From assembly GCA_002293665.1 (NCBI GenBank), contig DBDQ01000097.1, positions 1 through 17,992 on the forward strand: 17,992 bases of DNA. The letters run 5' to 3'. Under the pieces are notes generated by a model. The model was not told the DNA's origin and did no database searches. It saw only the letters and a list, made by a program, of their open reading frames with translations. Origin of the DNA: Alistipes sp. UBA928. GTDB taxonomy: Bacteria > Bacteroidota > Bacteroidia > Bacteroidales > Rikenellaceae. Position 1 is the stretch's first letter. Each line of letters opens with the position of its first letter. Shown here piece after piece: positions 1 through 7,071 of this stretch. The translations under genes were made by a program, and so were the position numbers.

Positions 1-174
1 CCACAGAAAGCGGCGGCAGCCCGGGAGCAATCAAAATCAGATAAAAAACAGCTGCCCAAAAATCTCCCGGAACTCATGCCCACTGGCGCAAGTTTAGCGA
101 CAGCGCAACTTGTGCCAAAAGAGATGACCTGCTTTGTAAAAAATATCGTAATTTTGCAAAAAATAATTACGGAA
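1..174. other. Upstream region of nadB; no gene recognised
   Basis: No recognisable protein is encoded here on either strand. The nadB frame is open from base 1, so an in-frame upstream extension cannot be excluded from reading frame alone, but the translated stretch (for example KNIVILQKIITE just before residue 1) does not resemble a NadB N-terminus and the region is AT-rich. It holds a perfect -7-type box at 149-156. It also holds two short inverted repeats that cross each other (GGCAGC 15-20 with GCTGCC 51-56; CCGGGAG 21-27 with CTCCCGG 64-70). Confidence 0.5.
149..156 (+). promoter_or_regulatory. Probable -7 promoter box for nadB
   Basis: TAATTTTG is an exact match to the Bacteroidetes -7 consensus TAnnTTTG. 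A TTTG occurs at 133-136, but only 12 bases separate it from the box, shorter than the roughly 19-21 usual for the -33 element, so only the -7 box is supported. Transcription would begin near 161-164, downstream of the ATG codons at 76 and 124, which favours the GTG at 175 as the nadB start. Confidence 0.5.
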
Positions 175-1737
175 GTGATCGACACCGATTTTTTAGTGAT
201 AGGTAGCGGCATCGCCGGGTTGAGTTTTGCACTCAAGGCAGCCGAGAAGGGCCGTGTGACCATTGTGACCAAGGCCACGGTCACCGAAAGCAACACCCGG
301 TTTGCCCAGGGGGGCATATCGTCGGTGACCTACGAACCCGACTCGTTCGAGCGCCACATTGCCGACACCCTCGCCGCCGGAGCAGGCATCAACGACATCG
401 AGGCCGTGAACCTCGTGGTGCGCCGCGCGCCCGAACTCATAAACGACCTGATCGCCTGGGGCGCCGAGTTTGACAAAAAGCCCGACGGAACCTACGAGCT
501 CGCACGCGAGGGCGGACACACCGAACACCGCATCCTGCACCACAAAGACCTCACCGGAGCCGAGATCGAACGTGCACTCGTGGCCCAGGTGCGCGCCAAC
601 CCGTGCATAACGATCCTCGAGAACCACCTCGCCATAGACCTGCTCACCCAGCACCATCTTGGCGAGATAGTGAGCAAACACAGTAAAAAGATAGTCTGTT
701 TCGGGGCTTACGTACTCGATCTCGTATCGGGGACGATCGAGACTTTCCGCGCGAAGTTCACCGTGCTCGCCACGGGCGGCGTGGGCAACGTCTACAACAC
801 CACCACCAATCCCCAGGTAGCCACCGGCGACGGCATAGCGATGGTGCACCGCGCAAAGGGCGCCACCCGCGACATGGAGTTCATCCAGTTCCACCCCACC
901 TCGCTCTACGATCCGGGCGAACGTCCGTCGTTCCTCATATCGGAGGCGATGCGAGGGTTCGGCGCCGTGCTGAAACTGCCAAGTGGAGAGGAGTTCATGC
1001 AGAAGTACCATCCGATGGGATCTTTAGCCCCACGCGACATAGTGGCCCGCAGCATCGACCACGAAATGAAGATACACGGCTGCGAATACGTCTACCTCGA
1101 CGTCACCTCGCGAAAAGCAAAAGACATAATCGACCACTTTCCCACCATTTACGAGAAATGCCTCTCGCGCGGTATCGACATCACCCGCGACATGATCCCC
1201 GTGGTTCCCGCGGCGCACTACTGCACCGGCGGCATCGAAGTGAACCTCGCCGGCGAAAGCTCCATCAACCGCCTCTACGCTCTCGGCGAATGCTCATGCA
1301 CGGGTCTGCACGGCGCAAACCGCCTCGCGTCGAACTCACTCATCGAGGCCCTCGTCTTCGCCGACGAGGCCGCAAAACACGCCCTGGCAAGGATCGGCAC
1401 AGTGGAACTCCAGGAAGGCATCCCCAACTGGAACGACGAAGGCACCGCCGCGCCCGAAGAGATGGTGCTCATAACCCAAAATGCCAAAGAGATGCAGCAG
1501 ATAATGAGCAACTATGTGGGCATAGTCCGCTCGAACCTGCGCCTCGAACGCGCCCTGCGCCGCCTCCACATCATCTGGCAGGAGACCGAAGACCTCTACG
1601 TCAAAACCACACCCTCGAAACCCCTGTGTGAACTGCGCAACATGATCACCGTAGGCTACCTCATCATAAAACAAGCCAGCTCCCGCAGGCAAAGCATCGG
1701 CCTGCACTACTCCACCGACTATCCCGTCGACGAGTGA
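175..1737 (+). CDS. nadB: L-aspartate oxidase NadB
   Basis: FAD-dependent cytoplasmic enzyme that oxidises L-aspartate to iminoaspartate, which NadA converts to quinolinate for NAD synthesis; nadA and nadC are not in this window. The N-terminus carries the dinucleotide fold VIGSGIAG (residues 8-15), then SNTRFAQGG (39-47), HHKDLTGAEIERAL, ATGGVGNVYNTTTNP, DMEFIQFHPTSLY (233-245), LAPRDIVAR, a HYCTGGI segment near residue 348 and GLHGANRLASNSLIEALVF, all typical of the NadB/SdhA/FrdA flavoprotein family with NadB-specific features. The chosen start is GTG 175, giving 520 residues, close to the usual size. ATG codons at 76 and 124 are in frame but would add 33 or 17 residues of unrelated sequence and lie upstream of the likely transcription start. 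The gene stands alone and converges on the glycosyltransferase gene, with only 8 bases between their stop codons. Confidence 0.93.
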   Translation: MIDTDFLVIGSGIAGLSFALKAAEKGRVTIVTKATVTESNTRFAQGGISSVTYEPDSFERHIADTLAAGAGINDIEAVNLVVRRAPELINDLIAWGAEFDKKPDGTYELAREGGHTEHRILHHKDLTGAEIERALVAQVRANPCITILENHLAIDLLTQHHLGEIVSKHSKKIVCFGAYVLDLVSGTIETFRAKFTVLATGGVGNVYNTTTNPQVATGDGIAMVHRAKGATRDMEFIQFHPTSLYDPGERPSFLISEAMRGFGAVLKLPSGEEFMQKYHPMGSLAPRDIVARSIDHEMKIHGCEYVYLDVTSRKAKDIIDHFPTIYEKCLSRGIDITRDMIPVVPAAHYCTGGIEVNLAGESSINRLYALGECSCTGLHGANRLASNSLIEALVFADEAAKHALARIGTVELQEGIPNWNDEGTAAPEEMVLITQNAKEMQQIMSNYVGIVRSNLRLERALRRLHIIWQETEDLYVKTTPSKPLCELRNMITVGYLIIKQASSRRQSIGLHYSTDYPVDE

Positions 1738-1745
1738 CCTTGCTC

Positions 1746-2606
1746 TCAGCGCAGCTCCCTGTCGATACGGTCGAGTACGGCGGTGCTGTGGTCGTTGAAT
1801 TTCCGGGCGAAGAGACGCGGTTTGGCGGCGAGAATGGGGAGATGCTTTTCTGTCAGTACCGGAGGACTGGCGGAGGGGTGGTCCCAGTCGATGTAGGTGG
1901 GCGTTTGGCGAATTCGGGAGGCGAAGGGGGAGTTTGCAACGATGGTCTGGAAGAACATCTCTTCGGGTACCTGCGATGTGCGGAAGAAAGCCGTGTAGCG
2001 GGGATTCGCGCGCACATTGTCGAGAATATACCGCACGCATGGCATGCTGAGAGCCGACCACACCACTCCCGAGTATATCTTTGGAAAAGGGTAGCGGCGT
2101 TTCCTCACACCGAGGGCGCGCAAAACTATCTCTAACGCCCGGAACAGGATCGTTCGCGGGCTCCGCAGACGGCGGCGATCGAAGCCGTCGAACCAGTAGT
2201 ATTTCACGCGGCTTTCGGGCTTTCCGGAGCGGAAACCGGGATTGGCGTTAATGTATTCTCCTCCTGCTGCGAGGGTTTCGAATATGGTTTCGTTGGAGCG
2301 TATGGGGTAGTCGGCACCGCTGAGGATCACGCAGTAGTCGTAGCCGCACCGGTCATCCCCGTCAGCCGCCAACTCCATGAGCGAGAGTATTGCGGCGGTG
2401 TGCGACCAGCCTCCCCACCACACTTTGCGGCGCGGTGCAAAGACGACATTCCCGCGTTCGGCCAACCTTTCGAACAATCCCTCGGGCACGCGGCTGCGGG
2501 CGTCGATGTGGATGAAGAACCCGGCACGCGGATCATCGAGCGCACCGACAAGCCTTTCGAGGTGGTCGAAATCGCCATAAGCCGTTATGAGATACGCAAC
2601 CCGCAT
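1746..2606 (-). CDS. GT14-like glycosyltransferase (Core-2/I-branching family)
   Basis: Putative beta-N-acetylglucosaminyltransferase-type enzyme of 286 residues, last gene of the long minus-strand run. It starts MRVAYLITAYGDF, followed by FIHIDARS (about 31-38), VWWGGWSHTAAILSLMELA (62-80), the family signature ILSGADYPIRS (94-104) and SQVPEEMFFQTIVANS (211-226), the arrangement seen in Branch-domain proteins. There is no signal peptide or clear membrane segment, so it probably acts in the cytoplasm on a surface glycan. A GTG at 2615 would overlap the upstream stop by 4 bases like the other junctions and add three residues; I prefer ATG 2606 because the family usually begins right at this strand and GGGGAG sits about 8 bases upstream of it. 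Donor and acceptor are not deducible. A neighbouring FkbM-type gene in the same run hints at polysaccharide work. Confidence 0.85.
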   Translation of the reverse strand: MRVAYLITAYGDFDHLERLVGALDDPRAGFFIHIDARSRVPEGLFERLAERGNVVFAPRRKVWWGGWSHTAAILSLMELAADGDDRCGYDYCVILSGADYPIRSNETIFETLAAGGEYINANPGFRSGKPESRVKYYWFDGFDRRRLRSPRTILFRALEIVLRALGVRKRRYPFPKIYSGVVWSALSMPCVRYILDNVRANPRYTAFFRTSQVPEEMFFQTIVANSPFASRIRQTPTYIDWDHPSASPPVLTEKHLPILAAKPRLFARKFNDHSTAVLDRIDRELR

Positions 2607-2611
2607 CGCCG

Positions 2612-3253
2612 TCACTCCCCTTTGAACCGGTAGAACGAGAATCCGAAGTATAATCGCGGCCCGGTGGCGAAATCTTCGTGCCGGTTGGTCAGGTTGAACA
2701 GCCAGTCGATCTTCGCGTTAAGGCGCACTTTGTCGGTGAGTGAGTACTCGACCCCGGCAAAAGGTGCGGCGATCATAAAACCGTAGCTGCGGTAGGAGGC
2801 ATTGTCCTCCGTAACGTTGTCGAGGGGCGTGGGATTTTGAAAAGTGATGTTTTGGTATCTTCCGCCGCCCACCGTTCCGCCGAAGTAGGGGTACCAGCGG
2901 CCGTGTTGCCAGATGATGTCGGCCAACACCCCGCCCCAACCCGTTCGGGCGTGGCTTTGGTTTTTGCCGCGACCGTGACCGGTGCCGTAATGCAGAGTCG
3001 ACACGTAGCCCTCGGAGCCGACGCGAAGATGGCGGCCGAAAAGTAAGCGCACCTGTCCGCCGATGCCTGCCGGAGCGCCCGAAATGTGGCTGTGGAAGGT
3101 GTTGGCACCATCTGTTAGGGTGAGCTGTCCGCCACCCAGGTATCCGGTGTGGATCATCATCCCTCCCGTGAAACCGTCGTACCTCAGCCCCTGGGCCGAA
3201 ACCCCGGCTGCAAGCGCCAAAGCGCAGATCGTCAATATCGCAGCCCTTTTCAT
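2612..3253 (-). CDS. Predicted outer-membrane beta-barrel protein, unrecognised
   Basis: A 213-residue protein with a clear Sec signal peptide (MKRAAILTICALALAAGVSA, then QG). The mature part alternates short hydrophobic/aromatic strands with glycine-rich turns (GYLGGGQLTL, VRLLFGRHLRVGSEGYVSTLHYG, WYPYFGGTVGGGRY, PFAGVEYSLTDKVRLNAKIDWLF) and finishes with LYFGFSFYRF, an aromatic strand near the C-terminus as in OmpA/OmpW-like small barrels. I do not recognise a named family and no ligand can be assigned. Its ATG overlaps the stop of the S46 peptidase gene by 4 bases (ATGA), and its own stop lies within a few bases of the glycosyltransferase start, so it is very likely co-translated with both. 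Confidence 0.75.
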   Translation of the reverse strand: MKRAAILTICALALAAGVSAQGLRYDGFTGGMMIHTGYLGGGQLTLTDGANTFHSHISGAPAGIGGQVRLLFGRHLRVGSEGYVSTLHYGTGHGRGKNQSHARTGWGGVLADIIWQHGRWYPYFGGTVGGGRYQNITFQNPTPLDNVTEDNASYRSYGFMIAAPFAGVEYSLTDKVRLNAKIDWLFNLTNRHEDFATGPRLYFGFSFYRFKGE

Positions 3254-5145
3254 TCAGAGAATCTCAATTCATCGAGCAGCCAACCGGCGGCGCCCACTTT
3301 GTCGATAGTGAATAGCACATAGCGCACGTCGACCGAGATATTGCGACAGATCGACGGGTCGAATTCAAGGTCGCTCATAGTGCCGAGCCACGTTCGGTCG
3401 AAGTTGAGGCCCAGCAATTCGCCACGCGCGTTGAGAATAGGGCTGCCGGAGTTTCCGCCCGAGGTGTGGTTCGAGGCTATGAAACAGACGGGCACGGTGC
3501 GCCGTCCGTCTATGGTGACCGCCCACCGGCCGTAGTCGCCGGCAGCGTATATCTCGCGCAGACGCGGCGGAATGTCGTAGTCGTATATCTCGGGATTGTC
3601 CTTTGCCATCACGCCGTCGAGAGTGGTAACGGGCTCGTGCCACACGGCGTCTTCGTACCGGTATCCCGCCACCGAGCCGTAGGCTATGCGCAGCGTGAGG
3701 TTGGCGTCGGGATAAAACCGGCGTGCGGTGTCGAACTCACGCAGGGCGCGCATATAGGGCGTGTAGTGTTCTACTATATCGGGAATGGCGGCAAACGATG
3801 TGACGCGCGGCACGTTCAGCACCCTCCACACCTCCTCGCGCAGGTTCTCCAATGCCGCGAGATGTCCGGCGGCCGTGCTGTAACCTCCGAGCGAGTCGAT
3901 GGTGTGTGAGAATATGTCGAGCAACACCCCCTCGGGCGCCCAGCGCGCGAAACCGTCGAGCAGCGCGGCGTTGAGACGGTTGTTGAGTGGCGAGCCGTCG
4001 AACTCCATCACACGAAAAGTCTCGTTGTAGAGCTCGTTGAGGTACACCACATCGGCCCAGCGGGCATATCCGGCGGCGAGACTGTCGAGCAGATGTGCAT
4101 ATTCGGGACGAGTGGCGGCCCAACGGGCAAAATCCGCCTCTTCGGCACGTTTACGTTCGGCGGTGGCACGGCGGCGCAGCCCCCAACTCTCGCCCTGCCA
4201 TTTTTTCCAACTGTTGGCGATCGACGCCTGGCGCGCCGCAAGGGCTATGCGCGTGGCGGGATCGGCGGCGCTGGCCTCGGCTATGATGTCGAGGCGCAGA
4301 GTGCGCAGGGCTATCTTGGCGGGATTCGACCTCTCGACAATGTAGCGCACCTCGTCGCTCGTCACATACTCGCGCGTGGTGCCGGGAAATCCGTACACGA
4401 AGGTGAAGTCGCCCTCCTTAACCCCATCTGTCGACACGGTAAAGAACCTGTCGGGGCGGTAGGCCACATTGTCGGGCGAGTAGGCGGCGGGTGTGTTCGA
4501 GCCGTCGGCCGCAGCGTAAATGCGGAATACCGAGAAGTCGCCCGTGTGGCGCGGCCACACCCAGTTGTCGGTGTCGCCTCCGAATTTGCCGATCGAGCTC
4601 GGGGGCGCCGCAACCAGCCTCACGTCGGTAAAGACCTCGTAGACCCACATCCACTGCTCGTTGCCATAGTACAGGGGTTTGATCTCGGCCCGGTAACGGC
4701 CACCCTCTTCGGCAACCCGGAGTATCTCGTCGCCACGACCCGCCGCGACGGCCTCGGTAACGTTTTCCATGCGCCGCATGATGGACACCGTGAGACCGGG
4801 ATTGGGCAGCTCTTCCCCGCGGTTCATGGCCCAGAAACCATCGGTGAGGTAGTCGTGCTCGACGGAGCTGTGTTTTTGTATCTGGCCGTAGCCGCAGTGG
4901 TGGTTGGTGAACAACAGCCCCTCGGCCGAAACTATCGCGCCGGTACATCCGCCGCCGAATAGCACTATCGCGTCATTTAGCGACGGTTTTTCCGTGCTGT
5001 AAAGATCGGCCGCACGCAGTTTGAAACCCTTTCGGCGCATGTCGCGCACCTGGGCCTCGATCTGCGACGGGAGCCACATTCCCTCGTCGGCCGAGGCGGA
5101 GAAAACCGCAAGCGTCAGGGCGACGCTCAAAAATATCCGTTTCAT
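3250..5145 (-). CDS. S46-family dipeptidyl-peptidase, probably DPP11 type (Asp/Glu-specific)
   Basis: Serine exopeptidase of 631 residues with a signal peptide (MKRIFLSVALTLAVFSASA), so periplasmic or surface-linked; family members remove dipeptides from peptides during proteolytic feeding. The chymotrypsin-like catalytic parts are visible: TNHHCGYG (80-87), FGGDTDNWVWPRHTGDF (188-204) and the serine in SGGNSGSP (Ser566). Eighteen residues after this serine is Arg584 in LNFDR, the same spacing as Ser655/Arg673 of Porphyromonas gingivalis DPP11, where the arginine sets preference for acidic P1 residues; DPP7 has glycine there. The protein is shorter than the usual ~700 residues. ATG 5145 is chosen because the signal peptide begins there and it overlaps the Maf stop as ATGA; reading further upstream gives only antisense Maf-region sequence. 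Confidence 0.92.
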   Translation of the reverse strand: MKRIFLSVALTLAVFSASADEGMWLPSQIEAQVRDMRRKGFKLRAADLYSTEKPSLNDAIVLFGGGCTGAIVSAEGLLFTNHHCGYGQIQKHSSVEHDYLTDGFWAMNRGEELPNPGLTVSIMRRMENVTEAVAAGRGDEILRVAEEGGRYRAEIKPLYYGNEQWMWVYEVFTDVRLVAAPPSSIGKFGGDTDNWVWPRHTGDFSVFRIYAAADGSNTPAAYSPDNVAYRPDRFFTVSTDGVKEGDFTFVYGFPGTTREYVTSDEVRYIVERSNPAKIALRTLRLDIIAEASAADPATRIALAARQASIANSWKKWQGESWGLRRRATAERKRAEEADFARWAATRPEYAHLLDSLAAGYARWADVVYLNELYNETFRVMEFDGSPLNNRLNAALLDGFARWAPEGVLLDIFSHTIDSLGGYSTAAGHLAALENLREEVWRVLNVPRVTSFAAIPDIVEHYTPYMRALREFDTARRFYPDANLTLRIAYGSVAGYRYEDAVWHEPVTTLDGVMAKDNPEIYDYDIPPRLREIYAAGDYGRWAVTIDGRRTVPVCFIASNHTSGGNSGSPILNARGELLGLNFDRTWLGTMSDLEFDPSICRNISVDVRYVLFTIDKVGAAGWLLDELRFSE

Positions 5146-5735
5146 ATCATTCGATTTAAGGTTGCGTAGACCATTTGGATGGGCAGGCCCATCACATTTT
5201 GGAACGACCCTTCGATGCGCTCTATGCCCACGTGACCTATCCACTCCTGAATGGCGTAGGCTCCGGCTTTGTCCATCGGCCGGGCGGTATCGACGTAATG
5301 GCCGATCTCTTCGGGGGTGAGGCGGCGGAAATGCACGGTGGTTGTGGCGGTGAACGACTCGCGGCGGGTCGTGGTTCTCAACACAACGCCCGTGGTGACG
5401 GTGTGGACACGGCCGGAGAGGTCGGCAAGCATGCGGCGCGCCTCGGCCCCGTCTGCCGGTTTGCCGAGTATGCCGTCGCCGAGGATCACCGTGGTATCGG
5501 CGGTGAGAAGTATGTCACCCGGGGCCAGCGGCACAGGATAAGCATCGCTCTTAAGCCCCGCCAGATACTCCGCAACTTCGGCAGCGGGCATACCCTCGGG
5601 CCACACCTCGTCGACCTCGTAAGGGGCGGCCAGCGTGAACGGCAACTCCGCCTCGGCGAGTATCTGTCTGCGCCTCGGTGACGCCGAGGCCAAAATGAGC
5701 CTGTGGCCCGCCAATTTGTCCTTCAACAACATCAT
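5142..5735 (-). CDS. Maf family nucleotide pyrophosphatase (YhdE-like)
   Basis: A 197-residue cytoplasmic house-cleaning enzyme that hydrolyses non-canonical or UTP/dTTP-type nucleoside triphosphates to monophosphates. It has LASASPRRR (15-23), VDE (41-43), LTADTTVILGDGILGKP with the probable catalytic Asp80, and DKAGAYAIQEWIG plus IERIEGSFQNVMGLP (155-185). The DKAGAYAIQ form points to the dTTPase/UTPase subgroup rather than the YceF m7GTP subgroup. Adjacent ATG codons at 5735 and 5732 both fit; the first overlaps the stop of the FAH gene as ATGA. Its stop in turn overlaps the start of the S46 peptidase gene. Confidence 0.93.
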   Translation of the reverse strand: MMLLKDKLAGHRLILASASPRRRQILAEAELPFTLAAPYEVDEVWPEGMPAAEVAEYLAGLKSDAYPVPLAPGDILLTADTTVILGDGILGKPADGAEARRMLADLSGRVHTVTTGVVLRTTTRRESFTATTTVHFRRLTPEEIGHYVDTARPMDKAGAYAIQEWIGHVGIERIEGSFQNVMGLPIQMVYATLNRMI

Positions 5736-6400
5736 TTGATCACAAAGTCGAGCAGTTCGCGTCCTTCGAGCGAGGCGGTGAGATGCTGACCGGGACTCAC
5801 CGGCCCGACGCCCACGGGGGTACCGGTGTAGATAAGATCGCCCATGCGCAGCGTCACGAACCTCGACACATGGGCAATGATTTCGTCCACCGTGAATATC
5901 ATATCGCCCGTCCAGCCGCTCTGTCGGGTCTCGCCGTCGAGCGCCATCTCGAAACGCAGGTTCTGCACTGGCAACGGCCAGAGCGAGTTATTTTTGTCAT
6001 CGCTATCCTGCCCCAACTTCAGGAATTGGGGCGAAAGCGCCGCCGACTTGTCGAAAGCCTTACAAATCTCCCAGGGGAGCCCCCCGGCGATCGCCTCGTT
6101 CTGAAGGTCACGGGCCGTAAAGTCTATACCGAGCCCCACCTCGTCGTAGTAACGATGTGCGAACTTCTGCGCGATCGAGCGACCCACCCTCTTTATGCGC
6201 ACCACAAGCTCACACTCGTAGTCGACCTGCGCCGTAAAGTCGGGAATGAAGAAGGGGTCGTTGTTACGCAGCAGCGCCGTGTCGGGTTTCATAAAAAATT
6301 GAGGCCCCGGAGCCGAACCAAATCCGCCGTCGGCGTTCCGACTGCCATCGAGTTCGGCGATGTGGGCGCGATAATTTCTTGCTATGCAGATTATTTTCAT
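5732..6400 (-). CDS. Fumarylacetoacetate hydrolase (FAH) family protein
   Basis: A 222-residue enzyme of the FAHD1/YcgM-like group, whose members act as acylpyruvate hydrolases or oxaloacetate decarboxylases using a divalent metal. Probable ligands are Glu62 and Glu64 (YECELVVRI) and Asp93 (GLGIDFTARDLQ); FFMKPDTALL, KAFDKSA and DLIYTGTPVGVGP are also typical. The exact substrate cannot be read from sequence. Two segments look inserted relative to what I recall of relatives: residues 20-27 (SRNADGGF) and about 131-145 (ending SLWPLP). Each coincides with a copy of the dispersed stem-loop repeat, one in sense orientation (6321-6344) and one antisense (5966-5990). Start and stop both overlap neighbours by 4 bases (trmD upstream, Maf downstream). 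Confidence 0.9.
   Translation of the reverse strand: MKIICIARNYRAHIAELDGSRNADGGFGSAPGPQFFMKPDTALLRNNDPFFIPDFTAQVDYECELVVRIKRVGRSIAQKFAHRYYDEVGLGIDFTARDLQNEAIAGGLPWEICKAFDKSAALSPQFLKLGQDSDDKNNSLWPLPVQNLRFEMALDGETRQSGWTGDMIFTVDEIIAHVSRFVTLRMGDLIYTGTPVGVGPVSPGQHLTASLEGRELLDFVIK
5966..5990 (+). repeat. Dispersed stem-loop repeat, copy C (antisense within the FAH gene)
   Basis: On the + strand: stem CTGGC 5968-5972, loop AACG 5973-5976, stem GCCAG 5977-5981, then AGCGAGTTA. It shares 21 of 24 positions with copy B at 13431-13454. The outermost pair is C-G rather than G-C, so pairing is kept while sequence changes. The host gene is read on the other strand, where the element gives SLWPLP, so the likeness to the other copies is at the DNA level and not a shared protein motif. 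Confidence 0.75.
6010..6032. repeat. Inverted repeat inside the FAH gene
   Basis: Perfect 7-bp arms GCCCCAA (6010-6016) and TTGGGGC (6026-6032) with a 9-base loop. Outer bases CGCT (6001-6004) and AGCG (6036-6039) could extend the stem past a bulge. It lies 20 bases beyond repeat copy C in the same variable segment of the gene. It may be part of a larger insertion or may be chance. Confidence 0.45.
6321..6344 (-). repeat. Dispersed stem-loop repeat, copy E (sense within the FAH gene)
   Basis: Read on the - strand it is CA, then stem GTCGG, loop AACG, stem CCGAC, then GGCGGATT. All 24 bases are identical to 12007-12030 on the + strand in the rlmD-like gene. It is read in the same phase there, giving SRNADGG in both proteins (residues 20-26 here). 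Flanks on both sides diverge at once. Confidence 0.85.
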
Positions 6401-7071
6401 CTTATCAAATCGGGTCTTAGTCGTTCGGTACGTTCAAGGGCCTGCTCCTCGCGCCAGCGGTCTATCTCGGCAAAGTTGCCGCTCAGCAACACATCGGGCA
6501 CCCTCATCCCGCGCCACTCGGCCGGGCGGGTGTAGAGGGGCGGGGCGAGCAGGTCGTCCTGAAAAGAGTCTGTCAGCGCACTCTCCTCGTCGCCTATCGC
6601 GCTGGGCAGCAGCCTCACCACGCTATCGGTTATCACCGCCGCCGCAAGTTCGCCGCCCGTGAGCACATAATCGCCGATCGAAATCTCGCGCGTGATATAT
6701 GTGTCGCGAATGCGCTGGTCGAGCCCCTTGTAGTGGCCGCACAGGATCATGATGTTGCCGAGCGTCGACAGGCGGTTGGCCTCATGCTGGTCGTGCCTCA
6801 CGCCGTCGGGCGAGGTGTAGATCACCTCGTCGTACTCCCGCTCGGCTTTCAGCGAGTCTATCGCTCGCGCAACGGGTTCGGCCATCATCACCATGCCTGC
6901 CTCGCCGCCGAAAGGGTAATCGTCGACCTGGCGGTGTTTGTCGGTGGTGAAGTCGCGAATGTTGTGAACGACGATCTCCACGAGACCCTTCGCCTGAGCC
7001 CGCTTGAGTATCGACTCGCCCAGCGGCGAGACCAGCAACTCCGGAACAACCGTCAAAATATCTATTCTCAT
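6397..7071 (-). CDS. trmD: tRNA (guanine-N1-)-methyltransferase TrmD
   Basis: SAM-dependent enzyme that forms m1G37 next to the anticodon and prevents +1 frameshifting; usually essential. The 224-residue protein shows the trefoil-knot SAM site: YPFGGEAGMVM (52-62), ILCGHYKGLDQRI (109-121) and EISIGDYVLTGGELAA (129-144). The catalytic aspartate segment is DSFQDDLL (Asp168), then PPLYTRPAEWRG and VLLSGNFAEIDRWR (194-206). The usual histidine of LSGNH is Phe200 here. It is slightly shorter than E. coli TrmD (255) at the C-terminus. In many bacteria trmD is next to rimM, rpsP and rplS; here it is not, but sits in a tight minus-strand run between an FkbM-type gene and the FAH gene, with ATGA overlaps on both sides. 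Confidence 0.97.
   Translation of the reverse strand: MRIDILTVVPELLVSPLGESILKRAQAKGLVEIVVHNIRDFTTDKHRQVDDYPFGGEAGMVMMAEPVARAIDSLKAEREYDEVIYTSPDGVRHDQHEANRLSTLGNIMILCGHYKGLDQRIRDTYITREISIGDYVLTGGELAAAVITDSVVRLLPSAIGDEESALTDSFQDDLLAPPLYTRPAEWRGMRVPDVLLSGNFAEIDRWREEQALERTERLRPDLIR

Noticed and set aside
193..1011. Long open frame antisense to nadB
   Set aside because: It is a by-product of high GC and codon bias; the translation has no recognisable fold or motif and the other strand encodes a clear NadB.
1336..2061. Minus-strand frame spanning the nadB / glycosyltransferase junction
   Set aside because: It overlaps two well-supported genes in other frames and its translation is unlike any known protein.
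2943..2956. CCCG-TT-CGGG palindrome in the barrel gene
   Set aside because: Short GC palindrome without an AACG loop or tail; expected by chance in GC-rich coding sequence.
4127..4134. AATCCGCC, as in the tail of repeat copies D and E on the reverse strand
   Set aside because: No AACG hairpin lies beside it, and the codons fit the normal S46 protein sequence.
4691..4699. AACGGCCAC, a partial match to the dispersed repeat
   Set aside because: The left arm (CCGGT) does not pair with GCCAC and the nGCG tail is missing, so the hairpin plan is absent.
4093..4962. 289-codon open frame antisense to the S46 peptidase gene
   Set aside because: Low-complexity Gly/Ala/Arg/Val-rich translation without motifs; the opposite strand has the complete peptidase with catalytic residues.
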